Positions 1 through 8,682 of a stretch of 64,000 nucleotides of DNA are shown here, piece by piece. The stretch spans positions 3,892 through 67,891 of the forward strand of contig JAPLTU010000035.1 of assembly GCA_026397965.1 (NCBI GenBank), written 5' to 3'. The notes under the pieces are model-generated. The model made no database searches and was not told the DNA's origin. It worked only from the letters and a program-made list of their open reading frames with translations. The position numbers and the translations under genes were made by a program. How positions within the stretch are numbered: position 1 is the stretch's first letter; every line of letters begins with the position of its first letter. The DNA comes from Verrucomicrobiota bacterium. Its GTDB lineage: Bacteria; Verrucomicrobiota; Verrucomicrobiia; Opitutales; UBA953.

Positions 1-530
1 CCGGCAAGCGCGTGGCCACCGAGCTGGTCGAGACGACCCGGCGCTGGTTCAAAAAACAAGGTATTGAGTGTGAAGTAGAATTCTCCTGGGGAGCCACCGA
101 AGTCAAAGTCCCCGAATTGGCCGACGCCATCGTCGATATCACGGAGACCGGCTCATCGATCAAAGCCAATAATCTTCGCATCGTCGATACGCTGCTCGAA
201 ACCACCACGGTCCTGATCGCCAATAAGAGTGCCTGGGCCAACCCGGCCAAGCGCACTAAAATCGAGCAAATCGTGCTCATGCTCCAAGGTGCCCTCGCTG
301 CGCAACACATGGTAGGACTGAAATTCAATCTCCCACGCCAGGCTTTGGACAAAGTGTCTGCTGCTTTGCCCGCCCTGCGTAACCCGACCATCTCCCCTCT
401 GAGCAATCCGGAATGGGTCGCGGTTGAAACAATTATCGATGCGCGCCAAGCTCGTGAATTCATTCCCACCCTGAAAGCTTCGGGTGCCGAAGGAATTGTC
501 GAATACCCCATCAATAAGCTCGTTTACTAA
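1..530 (+). CDS. hisG: ATP phosphoribosyltransferase HisG (3' part)
   Basis: HisG condenses ATP with PRPP in the first committed step of histidine synthesis in the cytoplasm. The gene enters from the left edge: the frame is open from base 3 with no upstream stop, so the GTG at 12 is an internal codon and not a start. The visible 176 residues cover the end of the catalytic domain ([16 protein letters not shown] near the edge) and a C-terminal ACT-like regulatory domain ending in the typical [13 protein letters not shown]. That C-terminal domain marks the long, histidine-inhibited form, which does not need HisZ. It stops five bases before aguB, so the two may be cotranscribed. Confidence 0.9.
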   Translation, partial: GKRVATELVETTRRWFKKQGIECEVEFSWGATEVKVPELADAIVDITETGSSIKANNLRIVDTLLETTTVLIANKSAWANPAKRTKIEQIVLMLQGALAAQHMVGLKFNLPRQALDKVSAALPALRNPTISPLSNPEWVAVETIIDARQAREFIPTLKASGAEGIVEYPINKLVY

Positions 531-535
531 GCCCG

Positions 536-1411
536 ATGTCCCTGCCCGACGCCGTCCGCCTCGGACTCATCCAACTAACCGCCGAAGATACGCCGGGGGC
601 GAATGTTCGGAAGACCATCCCGCAGATTGAAGAAGCGGCCGCGAAGGGCGCGAAAATCATCGGGCTGCAGGAAATGTTCACGACGAAATATTTCTGCGTC
701 ACCCAAGACCCCAAGAATTTCGACCTCGCCGAGCCCATCGAAACCGGACCTTCGGTCACTGAACTGGCCAAAGTGGCGAAGCGTCTCGGCGTCGTCATCG
801 TCGCGCCACTCTTCGAAGCGCGCGGCAGCGAGGTATATCATAACACCGCCGCCGTCATCGATGCGGATGGCTCGGTCCTCGGCAAGTATCGCAAGATGCA
901 CATCCCGCAGGACCCGGCGTTTGAAGAAAAATTTTATTTCACTCCGGGCGATCTCGGCTTCCGCACCTGGAAAACCGCGCATGGTAATATCGGGGTCTTA
1001 ATCTGCTGGGACCAATGGTACCCCGAAGCCGCGCGCCTCACCGCCCTCGGCGGCGCGCAGATTCTCTTCTACCCAACGGCCATCGGCTGGTTGCCCGAAG
1101 AAAAAGCCGCGCTCGGTAAGGCGCAGCATAACGCGTGGGAAACCGTTCAACGCGGACACGGCGTCGCCAATGGCTGTTATATCGCTGCGACTAATCGCGT
1201 CGGCACCGAAGGCCGCACTCAATTCTGGGGACAAAGTTTCGTCTCGGATCCTTATGGCGAAATCGTCGCGCGCGCTTCGGTTGAAAAAGAGGAAGTTCTC
1301 TTGGCGGATTGCGACCTCGCCCGCCAACGGGAATTTCGCCGAATCTGGCCGTTCTTGCGCGACCGTCGGATCGACGCTTATGGCGACCTGACCCGCCGTC
1401 TCCGCGACTAA
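536..1411 (+). CDS. aguB: N-carbamoylputrescine amidase
   Basis: A nitrilase-superfamily amidohydrolase, 291 residues, the usual length for AguB. The Glu-Lys-Cys catalytic triad is visible in order: Glu in GLQEMF, Lys in YRKMHIPQD and the nucleophile Cys in LICWDQWYPE. The family hydrolyses N-carbamoylputrescine to putrescine, ammonia and CO2. The next gene, six bases downstream, encodes agmatine deiminase, which makes its substrate. The pair therefore gives the complete agmatine route to putrescine. That neighbour is the main reason for choosing AguB over other carbon-nitrogen hydrolases. Confidence 0.92.
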   Translation: MSLPDAVRLGLIQLTAEDTPGANVRKTIPQIEEAAAKGAKIIGLQEMFTTKYFCVTQDPKNFDLAEPIETGPSVTELAKVAKRLGVVIVAPLFEARGSEVYHNTAAVIDADGSVLGKYRKMHIPQDPAFEEKFYFTPGDLGFRTWKTAHGNIGVLICWDQWYPEAARLTALGGAQILFYPTAIGWLPEEKAALGKAQHNAWETVQRGHGVANGCYIAATNRVGTEGRTQFWGQSFVSDPYGEIVARASVEKEEVLLADCDLARQREFRRIWPFLRDRRIDAYGDLTRRLRD

Positions 1412-1417
1412 TCAATC

Positions 1418-2446
1418 ATGGCCACGCCCCGCGATCTCGGTTTCCGCATGCCGGCGGAATGGGAACCCCAATCGGCCACGTGGCTCTCCTGGCCCTCCAA
1501 TCCCAAACTTTGGCCAGGGCATTACGATCTTGTCCCCGCTAAGTTCGCCGAGTTCGCCGCCGCAATCAGCCGCTTCCAACCCGTGCGGATCAATGCCACC
1601 GGAAAGTTGCGCGCCGAAGCCGAACGAGAACTCAAAGCCGCCAAGGCCGACCTTTCCGTCATCGAACTCATCGACATCGCAACTGATGATGTCTGGTGCC
1701 GAGATCATGGCCCAATTTTTGTCAAACAGCGTCAGACTGGGGAGATTGCGCTGACCGACTGGGATTTTCACGGCTGGGGCGGAAAGTTTGAAGCCTCGCT
1801 CGATAACCAAGTTCCCGGAAAAATTGCCCAACATCTCGGGATGAAAAATTTCTCCTTCCCGTTTGAACTCGAAGGCGGCGGGATCGAAGTCTCCGGCGAT
1901 GGCTTACTGCTCACCACCGAGGCCGTGCAAAATAATCCTAACCGCGCCGACGGCCGGGATGATGCGGCGTTTCACACCGCCATCCGTGAAGGCCTCGCCA
2001 TCGACGACCTTCTCTGGATCGGCGAAGGCTTGGCCAACGATGATACTGACGGGCACATCGATAACCTCGCGCGCTTCGTTTCATCGCGGACACTGATCGC
2101 CGTCACCGAGAACGATAAAGCTTCGCCGAACTTCAAACCCCTGCAGGAAAATCTCCGACGCTTAGGCGAAATGCGCGTCAAGGGGGGGCAGAAACTGGAC
2201 GTCATCGAGCTGCCGCTGCCACGCACAATTCGCTTGGCTGGCCGGGAACTCCCCCCGAGCTATGCCAACTTCCTCATCGTCAATGACGGCGTCCTTGTGC
2301 CCGTCTACGGCCAAGATTCGGATGAAAAAGCTTTAGGTATCATCGGTGATTGTTTCCCGGGGCGCAAAGTGGTGGGCCTTGATTGTCGCCTACTGCTGAT
2401 TGAAGGCGGGGCGTTACATTGCCTCAGCCAGCAGCAACCGGCGTGA
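1418..2446 (+). CDS. aguA: Agmatine deiminase
   Basis: A 342-residue enzyme of the peptidyl-arginine-deiminase/guanidino-group-modifying fold that converts agmatine to N-carbamoylputrescine and ammonia. Family hallmarks are the N-terminal PAEWEPQSATWLSWP, the central VWCRDHGP and DTDGHIDNLARF, and a C-terminal catalytic cysteine in GGALHCLSQQQP. It starts six bases after aguB and lies in the same direction, so the two steps from agmatine to putrescine are probably made from one message. No transcription terminator is evident after it; the next bases form the long inverted repeat described separately. Confidence 0.93.
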   Translation: MATPRDLGFRMPAEWEPQSATWLSWPSNPKLWPGHYDLVPAKFAEFAAAISRFQPVRINATGKLRAEAERELKAAKADLSVIELIDIATDDVWCRDHGPIFVKQRQTGEIALTDWDFHGWGGKFEASLDNQVPGKIAQHLGMKNFSFPFELEGGGIEVSGDGLLLTTEAVQNNPNRADGRDDAAFHTAIREGLAIDDLLWIGEGLANDDTDGHIDNLARFVSSRTLIAVTENDKASPNFKPLQENLRRLGEMRVKGGQKLDVIELPLPRTIRLAGRELPPSYANFLIVNDGVLVPVYGQDSDEKALGIIGDCFPGRKVVGLDCRLLLIEGGALHCLSQQQPA

Positions 2447-2454
2447 AGGAGGAG

Positions 2455-2820
2455 ACTAGTTGATCGGTTGACCAGTGGGCCAGTTGGCAAGGGATGCAAA
2501 TGAGAGGCTCGGTTGACCAGATGAGAGCATCACGAACTCAAAGGGGAACCGGAGACCGGATGATTGGCTGGGGAATTAAATTCTGGGTGACGGGTGTCAG
2601 CCACGGATGACGGCAACTCAGGTATCGGCTTCTCGGCCATCGGCCGCGGGAGCCTGGAGCCGGCTGCCGATGGCTGAATGGCTGACTCCCGAGAGGCTGA
2701 TGCCCTGGTGGCCGTCACCTGTCACCCGAAAGAATGTGTCCGAAACTAACTTCCCGGTTTCCGGTCTCCCTTTGAGCGAGCGTTCGCTCTGGCCAACCCA
2801 TCAACGAGTCAACTTACCTG
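2455..2820. repeat. Long imperfect inverted repeat, no gene
   Basis: About 370 bases between aguA and the feo operon. Read from both ends it gives the same series of words: a GTTGA/GGCCAG tract (2458-2485 against 2788-2814), CAAAGGG plus GGAGACCGG (2539-2560 against 2755-2774), GGGTGACGGGTGTCAGCC (from 2584) against the reverse complement of 2713-2732, and a central GCCATCGGC/GCCGATGGC pair around 2638-2674. The centre is near 2656. TCGGTTGACCAG also occurs twice directly (2464-2475, 2509-2520). Short frames here cover the repeat and encode nothing recognisable, so I call no gene. Confidence 0.75.
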
Positions 2821-2824
2821 CGGT

Positions 2825-2974
2825 TCACTTCTTAGGTTTTATTTTCGACGCGCAGGCGCAATCACCGGCGCAGCCGCCTTCTTTGCGTCGGCGAGCCGCG
2901 GCGAGCCAGCGACGGATGAGCCAGCCGGCGGCGACACCCACAATTGCTCCGACGATGACGGCTTCGAGGGTCAT
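2825..2974 (-). CDS. FeoB-associated small Cys-rich membrane protein
   Basis: A 49-residue protein: one membrane helix (about residues 4-22, AVIVGAIVGVAAGWLI), a basic stretch RRRK, then a cysteine cluster CAGDCAC and a lysine tail. This fits the FeoB-associated Cys-rich family often found at the end of feo operons, with an unclear role in Fe(II) import or iron handling. Its ATG overlaps the feoB stop as ATGA, so translation is probably coupled. A longer reading of this frame runs into the antisense of feoB and should not be used as the start. Confidence 0.8.
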   Translation of the reverse strand: MTLEAVIVGAIVGVAAGWLIRRWLAAARRRKEGGCAGDCACASKIKPKK

Positions 2975-5124
2975 GAGATGCGGATGACGACCTGGTAGAC
3001 GGCCGTCGCGGCGACCCAGGCGAGGGCCGTCATATAGACAAACGAGCCCGCCGCCCACTTCCAGCCACCGGTCTCCTGAGCGAGCGTCGCAATCGTCGGG
3101 CCACACTGCGAACAGAGGGCGAAGAAGACCATCAACGAAAGCACGGCGGCGAGTGAGAAAATCGGCTTGCCCGTGCGCGGCCCCTCGGACCACTTCGCAT
3201 CCTGCATGGCCTGGAGGAGGTGCCGGCTATCGGCCTTGGCCCCTTTGCCGACAGAATAAGTGACGCCCAGGGTCGAGACAATCACCTCGCGAGCCGGGAA
3301 ACTCGCCAGCACGCCGACGGTAATCTTCCAGTCGAAGCCCAGCGGATCGAAGACCGGCTGCACCGCCTTACCGAAGCTTCCCATGTAGGACTGCTCGACG
3401 TACGCGGCCTGGACCTTGGCCTTAACCACTTCTTCGGCAGCCGTCGGGTTGGCTGCCTTGATGTGGGCGGCGACCGATGCGTCGCGCGGGAAGTAGGAGA
3501 GTGCCCACACGATGATCGTGATGGCGAAGATCACCGTACCGGCCTTCGAGACGAATTCGGCGGCGTTCTGCCACATCCGCCAGAGGACATCGCGCGGCTT
3601 GGGCATCTGATAGCGAGGGAGCTCGAGGACGAATGGCTGCGGCTTCACCTTGAGCACAAGGCGGGTGAGTACGAACGCCGTCGGGACGGCGAAGAACAGG
3701 CCGACGCAGTGCATGCCGACCATCACGACGGATTGCCAGCCTGGGCCATAGTGCGGACCGATGAAGGCAGCGCACATGAGCGCATAAATCGGGAAGCGGG
3801 CCGAGCAACTCATGAACGGCACGACGAAGGCCGTGGCGAGGCGCGCCTTAGGGTCTTCAATCGTGCGCGTGGAAAGCAGGCTCGGAATCGCACACGCGAA
3901 ACCGGAGAGCAACGGGACGAAGCTCTTACCATTGAGGCCGCACCAGCTAAAGAGGCGGTCCATGATGAACGCGGCGCGCGCCATGTAGCCGCTATCTTCG
4001 AGAATCCCGATGAAAAGGAAGAGGATCAGGATTTGCGGCAGGAAGACCAGGAAGGCCCCGACGCCCCCGATGATGCCGTCAGCCAGCAGGCTCTGGAGCA
4101 TCGGATACGCGTCGAGAGGTGGCGCGACGACTGTCTTCGTCCAGTCAACCCCAGACTGAATCCACTCCATCGGGAACTTCGCCAGCCAGAAGACGGAGGC
4201 AAAGAAGCCCAACATGATGCCGGCGAAGAGCACGGGGCCCAAGAAACGGTGCAGTAATAATCGGTCAACCGCCGCGGACCGACTGGCGCGAGCGGCACCT
4301 TCTTTCACGACGCCTTCCAGCGCTTTGCGCAGGCGGGCGTAGTGCACTAGGGGTTCGGCCGCCAAGGGGTTGTAACCCGACTGCCGGACAGTCTCTCGCC
4401 CCTGTCGGATGACTGGGTCGCGGAGTTCTGCCTTCCAGTGCAACCGTTCCGCCAAGGCGGAATTGGAATCAAAAATTAGCCGCTGGGCTTCCGCCGAAGT
4501 AATTTTGCGTCCGGTGTCCCTGAAAATTGCGGCCTTAATATCTTCCAAAGCCGCTAAGATTTTTTCGGGCCAAACCACCCGCGGCAAAAGCGTTTTGCGT
4601 TCGAGGGTTAGCGCGATGGCCCGGCGAACATCGATCACGCCTTCGCCTTTCCACGCCGAAGCCATGACCACTGGAATGCCGCCTAGGCGATCGGACAGCA
4701 GCCCCGTATCGATGCGTAATCCTTGTTCCTTCGCGATGTCGGCTTGATTTAAGACCAACGCGACGGGTAGGCCTAATTCGGCGAGCTGTGAGGCTAAGAA
4801 CAGATTGCGTAACAGGTTGGTCGCATCAGCGACCATGATCACCGCGTCTGGCTGCCGTTCCCCTGAAATATTTCCAGATAACGCGTCGGTGACGACTTGT
4901 TCATCCGGGGAGGTAGCGGCCAAGGAGTAAAGCCCGGGAAGGTCGACTAACTCCACCTTGGTGCCGTTTCCTAAATCACAGGACCCCGATTTACGGGCGA
5001 CGGTCACGCCCGGATAATTACCGACCCGTTGACGCAGTCCGGTCAGGGCATTAAAGAGCGTGGACTTCCCGGTATTGGGATTGCCGACGAGCGCGACCAT
5101 CAGGCCCTGTGTCGGAATGCTCAC
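2971..5124 (-). CDS. feoB: Ferrous iron transporter FeoB
   Basis: An inner-membrane Fe(II) importer with an N-terminal GTPase. G1 GNPNTGKST, G3 DLPGLYS and G4 NQAD lie in the first 140 residues. They are followed by the helical spacer and a polytopic C-terminal half with two gate-like segments (FACAIPSLLSTRT and ASFPAREVIVSTLG). I chose the GTG at 5124, which overlaps the feoA stop as GTGA and gives 717 residues. A TTG at 5154 would extend it 10 residues into feoA, and an ATG at 5100 is also possible. It sits between feoA and the small Cys-rich gene in one operon, probably under Fur control from the site upstream of feoA. Confidence 0.95.
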   Translation of the reverse strand: MSIPTQGLMVALVGNPNTGKSTLFNALTGLRQRVGNYPGVTVARKSGSCDLGNGTKVELVDLPGLYSLAATSPDEQVVTDALSGNISGERQPDAVIMVADATNLLRNLFLASQLAELGLPVALVLNQADIAKEQGLRIDTGLLSDRLGGIPVVMASAWKGEGVIDVRRAIALTLERKTLLPRVVWPEKILAALEDIKAAIFRDTGRKITSAEAQRLIFDSNSALAERLHWKAELRDPVIRQGRETVRQSGYNPLAAEPLVHYARLRKALEGVVKEGAARASRSAAVDRLLLHRFLGPVLFAGIMLGFFASVFWLAKFPMEWIQSGVDWTKTVVAPPLDAYPMLQSLLADGIIGGVGAFLVFLPQILILFLFIGILEDSGYMARAAFIMDRLFSWCGLNGKSFVPLLSGFACAIPSLLSTRTIEDPKARLATAFVVPFMSCSARFPIYALMCAAFIGPHYGPGWQSVVMVGMHCVGLFFAVPTAFVLTRLVLKVKPQPFVLELPRYQMPKPRDVLWRMWQNAAEFVSKAGTVIFAITIIVWALSYFPRDASVAAHIKAANPTAAEEVVKAKVQAAYVEQSYMGSFGKAVQPVFDPLGFDWKITVGVLASFPAREVIVSTLGVTYSVGKGAKADSRHLLQAMQDAKWSEGPRTGKPIFSLAAVLSLMVFFALCSQCGPTIATLAQETGGWKWAAGSFVYMTALAWVAATAVYQVVIRIS

Positions 5125-5384
5125 GACGTTGCCCGGGGGCGTTGGATAGGGCAATCGGCTGCCACATCGACGATTAAACTCTCCGCTTCCGCCAAGCGTA
5201 AGCTCACGACCTGGCCGCCAAACTCGATGGCCAGCGGATCACCTAAGGGCGCCCTTCGGACCAGTTTCAAAACCATCCCCGGCAGGAGCCCAAGGGCCAT
5301 CAGACGCTGATCTACCCCGCGCTCCGGGTTAAGCGAAGCCAGCTTCCCGAATTGACCGGGTAGAAGTTGGGAAAGCGGAGTCAC
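5121..5384 (-). CDS. feoA: Ferrous iron transport protein FeoA
   Basis: An 87-residue SH3-like cytoplasmic protein (LLPGQFGKLASLN, later RLMALGLLPGMVLKLVRRAPLGDPLAIEFGG) of the FeoA family, thought to modulate the FeoB pore or its GTPase. It is the first gene of the feo operon and its TGA overlaps the GTG of feoB. Start is GTG at 5384; there is no Shine-Dalgarno sequence, and a Fur-box-like palindrome begins only six bases upstream, so the transcript leader must be very short or the true start slightly internal. The N-terminus matches the normal family beginning, which favours the GTG. Confidence 0.92.
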   Translation of the reverse strand: MTPLSQLLPGQFGKLASLNPERGVDQRLMALGLLPGMVLKLVRRAPLGDPLAIEFGGQVVSLRLAEAESLIVDVAADCPIQRPRATS

Positions 5385-5390
5385 GCTAGT

Positions 5391-5405
5391 TGAGAATGAG
5401 TCTCA
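5391..5405 (-). promoter_or_regulatory. Fur-box-like operator upstream of feoA
   Basis: TGAGAATGAGTCTCA reads as a 7-1-7 palindrome with a single mismatch between arms, and lies in a perfect TTGAGA-N5-TCTCAA inverted repeat (5390-5406). It resembles the 7-1-7 Fur box TGATAATNATTATCA and is next to the ferrous iron operon, the expected target. Whether Fur or a DtxR-type regulator binds cannot be told from sequence alone. Confidence 0.7.
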
Positions 5406-5504
5406 AAAATACCCCCTCGGAGGGTGCTGTCAACGCCGTCCTCGCCTAAATTAGCCAAATACGTTGCCTGCCGGGTCCACTTGGACCTGCCTATTCTGAC
5501 AGCA

Positions 5505-7019
5505 ATGACCCTCCCCAAGCCCATCCCTGAGGTGACCCCTCACGTCCCCGAGGTCTCAAACCCGGGCGGGATCGGCGGCCACCCCAAGGGCCTGGGTATG
5601 CTCTTCTTCGCAGAGATGTGGGAAAGATTTTCCTACTACGGCATGCGGGCGATTCTCCTGCTCTTCATGATCGCCCCCCTGGCGATGGGCGGGATGGGGA
5701 TGGATCAGAAGTTGGCGGCGCAGATTTATGGGAATTACACCATGGCGAGCTACCTGGTCTGCATCCTCGGCGGTTACCTCGCCGATAATTTCATCGGCGC
5801 GCGGCGTGCCGTTTTGATTGGCGGCTTCATCATCACCGCCGGGCACTTCACTTTGGCGATCGATTCGACTCCAAGTTTTTATCTCGGTCTCATCTTGGTC
5901 GCACTGGGTACCAGCCTGCTTAAGCCCAGCATCAGTACCCTTGTTGGTGGGTTATACGCCCGCGGCGATCATCGACGTGACGCGGGCTTCTCGCTTTTTT
6001 ATATGGGCATCAACCTCGGGGCCTTTGCCTCACCGTTGGTCGTGGGCTGGCTCGCCCAAAGCGAAGAATTCAAAGCCCGGCTCCTCTCTTGGGGTTTTGA
6101 TCCCCTGCACAGCTGGCATTGGGGTTTCGGCGCCGCTGGCGTCGGGATGACCTTCGGGATGTGGACATACCTTCGTCGGCTTAAACTTATCGGACACATC
6201 GGTCACCCCCCAGACCGCGATACTCCGCGCCCATGGGGGCAGCTCGTGATGGTCGCCCTCGGAACGGCCGTGCTCTTAGGCCTGATGATCGCGTCGGATT
6301 ATTTCGCTTGGATCAACCCGATTGTCTATGCCCTACCAGTCGCCGGGGTGATTTATTTCGGCCTCATGAAGAAGGACGAAGAAAGCCACCGCATCGCCGC
6401 TATTTTGGTCTTCTTCATCGCGGCGATTATTTTCTGGGCCGTCTTCGAACAGGCCGGCTCCTCGCTCACGCTCTTCGCCGACGAGCTCACGCATAATGAA
6501 ATCGGGGGCTGGGCCTTCCCTTCCTCTTGGTTCCAATCCGTCAACTCGCTCTTCATCCTCGCCCTCGCGCCGCTCTTCGCCTGGGGCTGGGTTCGGTGGG
6601 GTGCGCGCCAACCGTCCGTCCCAGGCAAATTCGTCCTCGGCCTCGTGTTCTTGGGCGTATCTTTCTTATTATTAGTCCCCGCCGCGCAGCTCACCGCGAG
6701 CGGCAAGGTCAGTCCGTGGTGGCTCATCGCGGTCTACTTCTTGCAGACGCTCGGTGAACTTTGCCTCAGCCCGGTTGGGCTGAGTACGATGAGCAAGCTC
6801 GCACCAGCCAAGCTGACGGGGCTCATCATGGGGCTGTGGTTTTTAGGAACAGCCCTGGGCAACAAACTCGCGGGCGTTTTGGCCGAAGATTTTTCGTCCA
6901 AAGATCCGGCCTTACTTTCGCGGTTCTTTCTGAACCAAGCCCTGACAGTCGGGGTGGTGACAGTCGGCCTACTGGCCATGGTGCCTTGGGTGAAGCGTCG
7001 GATGGGCAAACACTCCTAA
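5505..7019 (+). CDS. POT-family proton-dependent peptide transporter
   Basis: A polytopic inner-membrane protein (504 residues) of the POT/PTR2 branch of the major facilitator superfamily, which imports di- and tripeptides with protons. The first helix carries the ExxERFxYY signature (FFAEMWERFSYYGMR), and FYMGINLGAFASPLVVGWL matches the second PTR2 signature. The ATG at 5505 gives a normal-length protein starting MTLPKPIPEV; an upstream in-frame codon at 5424 would add 27 unlikely residues. It diverges from feoA and converges on exoA. The N-terminus (GGIGGHPKGLGMLFFAEMWE) is like DtpT proteins. Confidence 0.93.
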   Translation: MTLPKPIPEVTPHVPEVSNPGGIGGHPKGLGMLFFAEMWERFSYYGMRAILLLFMIAPLAMGGMGMDQKLAAQIYGNYTMASYLVCILGGYLADNFIGARRAVLIGGFIITAGHFTLAIDSTPSFYLGLILVALGTSLLKPSISTLVGGLYARGDHRRDAGFSLFYMGINLGAFASPLVVGWLAQSEEFKARLLSWGFDPLHSWHWGFGAAGVGMTFGMWTYLRRLKLIGHIGHPPDRDTPRPWGQLVMVALGTAVLLGLMIASDYFAWINPIVYALPVAGVIYFGLMKKDEESHRIAAILVFFIAAIIFWAVFEQAGSSLTLFADELTHNEIGGWAFPSSWFQSVNSLFILALAPLFAWGWVRWGARQPSVPGKFVLGLVFLGVSFLLLVPAAQLTASGKVSPWWLIAVYFLQTLGELCLSPVGLSTMSKLAPAKLTGLIMGLWFLGTALGNKLAGVLAEDFSSKDPALLSRFFLNQALTVGVVTVGLLAMVPWVKRRMGKHS

Positions 7020-7029
7020 GGAACCAGAC

Positions 7030-7800
7030 TCAGGCCAGCTCAGCCGCAATCCGGACCGAAACCGGACAGTGATCCGAGCCCTTCACTTGATCGTGGATTT
7101 CGGGCAACGACCACTTGAGCCCCTCCGACGTCAGGCAATAATCTAAACGCCAACCAATATTGCGGGCGCGGATGCCAGGCCGGTAACTCCACCAACTATA
7201 ACGCTGTTGGGCGTCGGGGTGGTGCGCGCGGAACGTATCAACAAAACCATGCTGCCGGAGAAGTTTGGTGAAAGACTCGCGCTCTTCATCCGTGAATCCG
7301 GCATTACGTCGATTGGTCGAAGGATTAGCTAAATCTATTTCCGCGTGCGCGACATTGAGATCGCCGCAGACGACCAATGGTTTTTTCTGCGCGAGCTTCG
7401 CCAGGTAACGCTGAAAATCCGCATCCCATTGCAACCGATAGTCCAGCCGCTCCAACTCGCGTTGGGAATTGGGCACGTAAGCGCTGACGACGTAACAGCT
7501 GCGGAATTCGGCGGTGACAACCCGGCCTTCCGCCGGGTGGTCGCCGGAAAAGTCTAAAGCCACCGACAAAGGTTCGTACTTGGAGAGAATGGCCGTTCCC
7601 GAGTAGCCCTTCTTTTCGGCCTCATGCCAGACCTGATGGGCGAATGGCAATCCCAAGGTCTGCGCCGTCGCCGTTTCGCACTTGGTCTCTTGCAGGCAAA
7701 GAACGTCGGGGTCGGACGCCTGGATAAAATCGACGAGCCCCTTACCCAGAGCGGAGCGAACGCCATTGACGTTCCATGAAAAGATTTTGGCTTGGCTCAC
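7030..7800 (-). CDS. xth: Exodeoxyribonuclease III
   Basis: A 256-residue AP endonuclease/3'-5' exonuclease of the exonuclease-endonuclease-phosphatase fold, acting in base excision repair. Visible active-site segments are the Asn in SWNVNGVRS, the Glu in LQETKCE, the GDLNVAHAEIDL loop and the C-terminal GSDHCPV. The start is a GTG at 7800 that overlaps the stop of the upstream gene as GTGA, so the two are likely translated together. Length and motif order match ExoA/XthA; no odd features. Confidence 0.94.
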   Translation of the reverse strand: MSQAKIFSWNVNGVRSALGKGLVDFIQASDPDVLCLQETKCETATAQTLGLPFAHQVWHEAEKKGYSGTAILSKYEPLSVALDFSGDHPAEGRVVTAEFRSCYVVSAYVPNSQRELERLDYRLQWDADFQRYLAKLAQKKPLVVCGDLNVAHAEIDLANPSTNRRNAGFTDEERESFTKLLRQHGFVDTFRAHHPDAQQRYSWWSYRPGIRARNIGWRLDYCLTSEGLKWSLPEIHDQVKGSDHCPVSVRIAAELA

Positions 7801-8663
7801 TTCGTCGGAGACTTGAAGAGCGTGTTCATTTTCTTATCCAAGTCTTCCTTGGCATCAGCCGGCTTCGCAACTTGCGCTGCAGGAGCTGAGGGGGCGGAGG
7901 GAGCCGCGGACGGAATCGACGATGGCGCCGCGGCCGGCTTACGGCCGAAAAGGGTGTCGAGTTTTTCGTCTAGGGTGGCCGGACCTTTCGGCACGACCGG
8001 TTTTTCTGGCTCCGCTGGAGCGGCCACGATTGCCGCGGGGGCCGTGGCTGGAAGCGCGGCCGCTACAATCGCAACGGGGATGGCGACGGCAACCGTCGGA
8101 GTCGTAGCCGTCGGCGTAGGTGCCACCCCGGCGGGAACCTCCGTCATCGACTTTATATAAGGCATCGGCTGATTGCTTCCATTCGCAAACAGTTCCTGAG
8201 CCTTCTTGCGGATCAAGGCTTCAAAATTAGTCAGGCGGCTATCAATTTCGAATTTCACACCCCGTGAACGAACTTCGAGGATGCCCGCTCCGAACACTTT
8301 TGAGACCTGTAATGAATCACCCATCGCCAGCATCGTCTCGCTGATTTTCTTACCGCCTTCGAGCACGGGGGAGCTGTAAGCCTTAATCATCACGACTGAA
8401 GTCGGCCAAAGCGCTGGGCGCTCGTTGATGGCGGCGTAATCTAAGGCGGGCAAAGCCGAAGGAAGGGAAGCGGCTTTACCGGCGGAACCCTCCGCAGCGG
8501 AAGCGGACTCGGGCTTAGTGACGGCTCCAGCGGCTTCGGTCTTGGCGGCGGCCGGAGCATTTGTCATGACAATCGAAAAACTCGGTTGCAAAATCAACGT
8601 CGCGAGGGAGCCGAGCACGATACCGCCCAATAAGATAAGGGCTGAGCGTAAAAGAGAAGACAT
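7797..8663 (-). CDS. Membrane-anchored Ala/Pro-rich protein of unknown function
   Basis: Not recognised. The 288-residue product begins with a hydrophobic segment (residues 5-27) that could be a signal anchor. A low-complexity linker follows, then a folded-looking core at about 72-160 (PALDYAAINERPALWP to IRKKAQELF), and a long Ala/Pro/Thr-rich tail. Near the C-terminus the motif LDxKxxTLF appears twice, at 231-239 (LDEKLDTLF) and 275-283 (LDKKMNTLF). The ATG at 8663 is preferred; an in-frame TTG at 8705 would overlap guaB. Its stop overlaps the exoA start (GTGA) and guaB lies 19 bases upstream, so it is probably cotranscribed with both. Confidence 0.7.
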   Translation of the reverse strand: MSSLLRSALILLGGIVLGSLATLILQPSFSIVMTNAPAAAKTEAAGAVTKPESASAAEGSAGKAASLPSALPALDYAAINERPALWPTSVVMIKAYSSPVLEGGKKISETMLAMGDSLQVSKVFGAGILEVRSRGVKFEIDSRLTNFEALIRKKAQELFANGSNQPMPYIKSMTEVPAGVAPTPTATTPTVAVAIPVAIVAAALPATAPAAIVAAPAEPEKPVVPKGPATLDEKLDTLFGRKPAAAPSSIPSAAPSAPSAPAAQVAKPADAKEDLDKKMNTLFKSPTK

Positions 8664-8682
8664 GGACTTGCTGGGTGAAAAA

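Noticed and set aside
2607-2987. 126-codon plus-strand frame across the inverted repeat
   Set aside because: Product follows the repeat words (for example paired SASRPSAAG-like runs) and runs into the antisense of the feo genes; not a believable protein.
2975-3193. N-terminal extension of the small Cys-rich protein to 122 residues
   Set aside because: The extra 73 residues are feoB read in another frame; the ATGA overlap start gives the typical 49-residue protein.
3220-4257. 345-codon plus-strand frame opposite feoB
   Set aside because: Arg/Glu/Asp-rich antisense reading of a clear feoB; no family resemblance.
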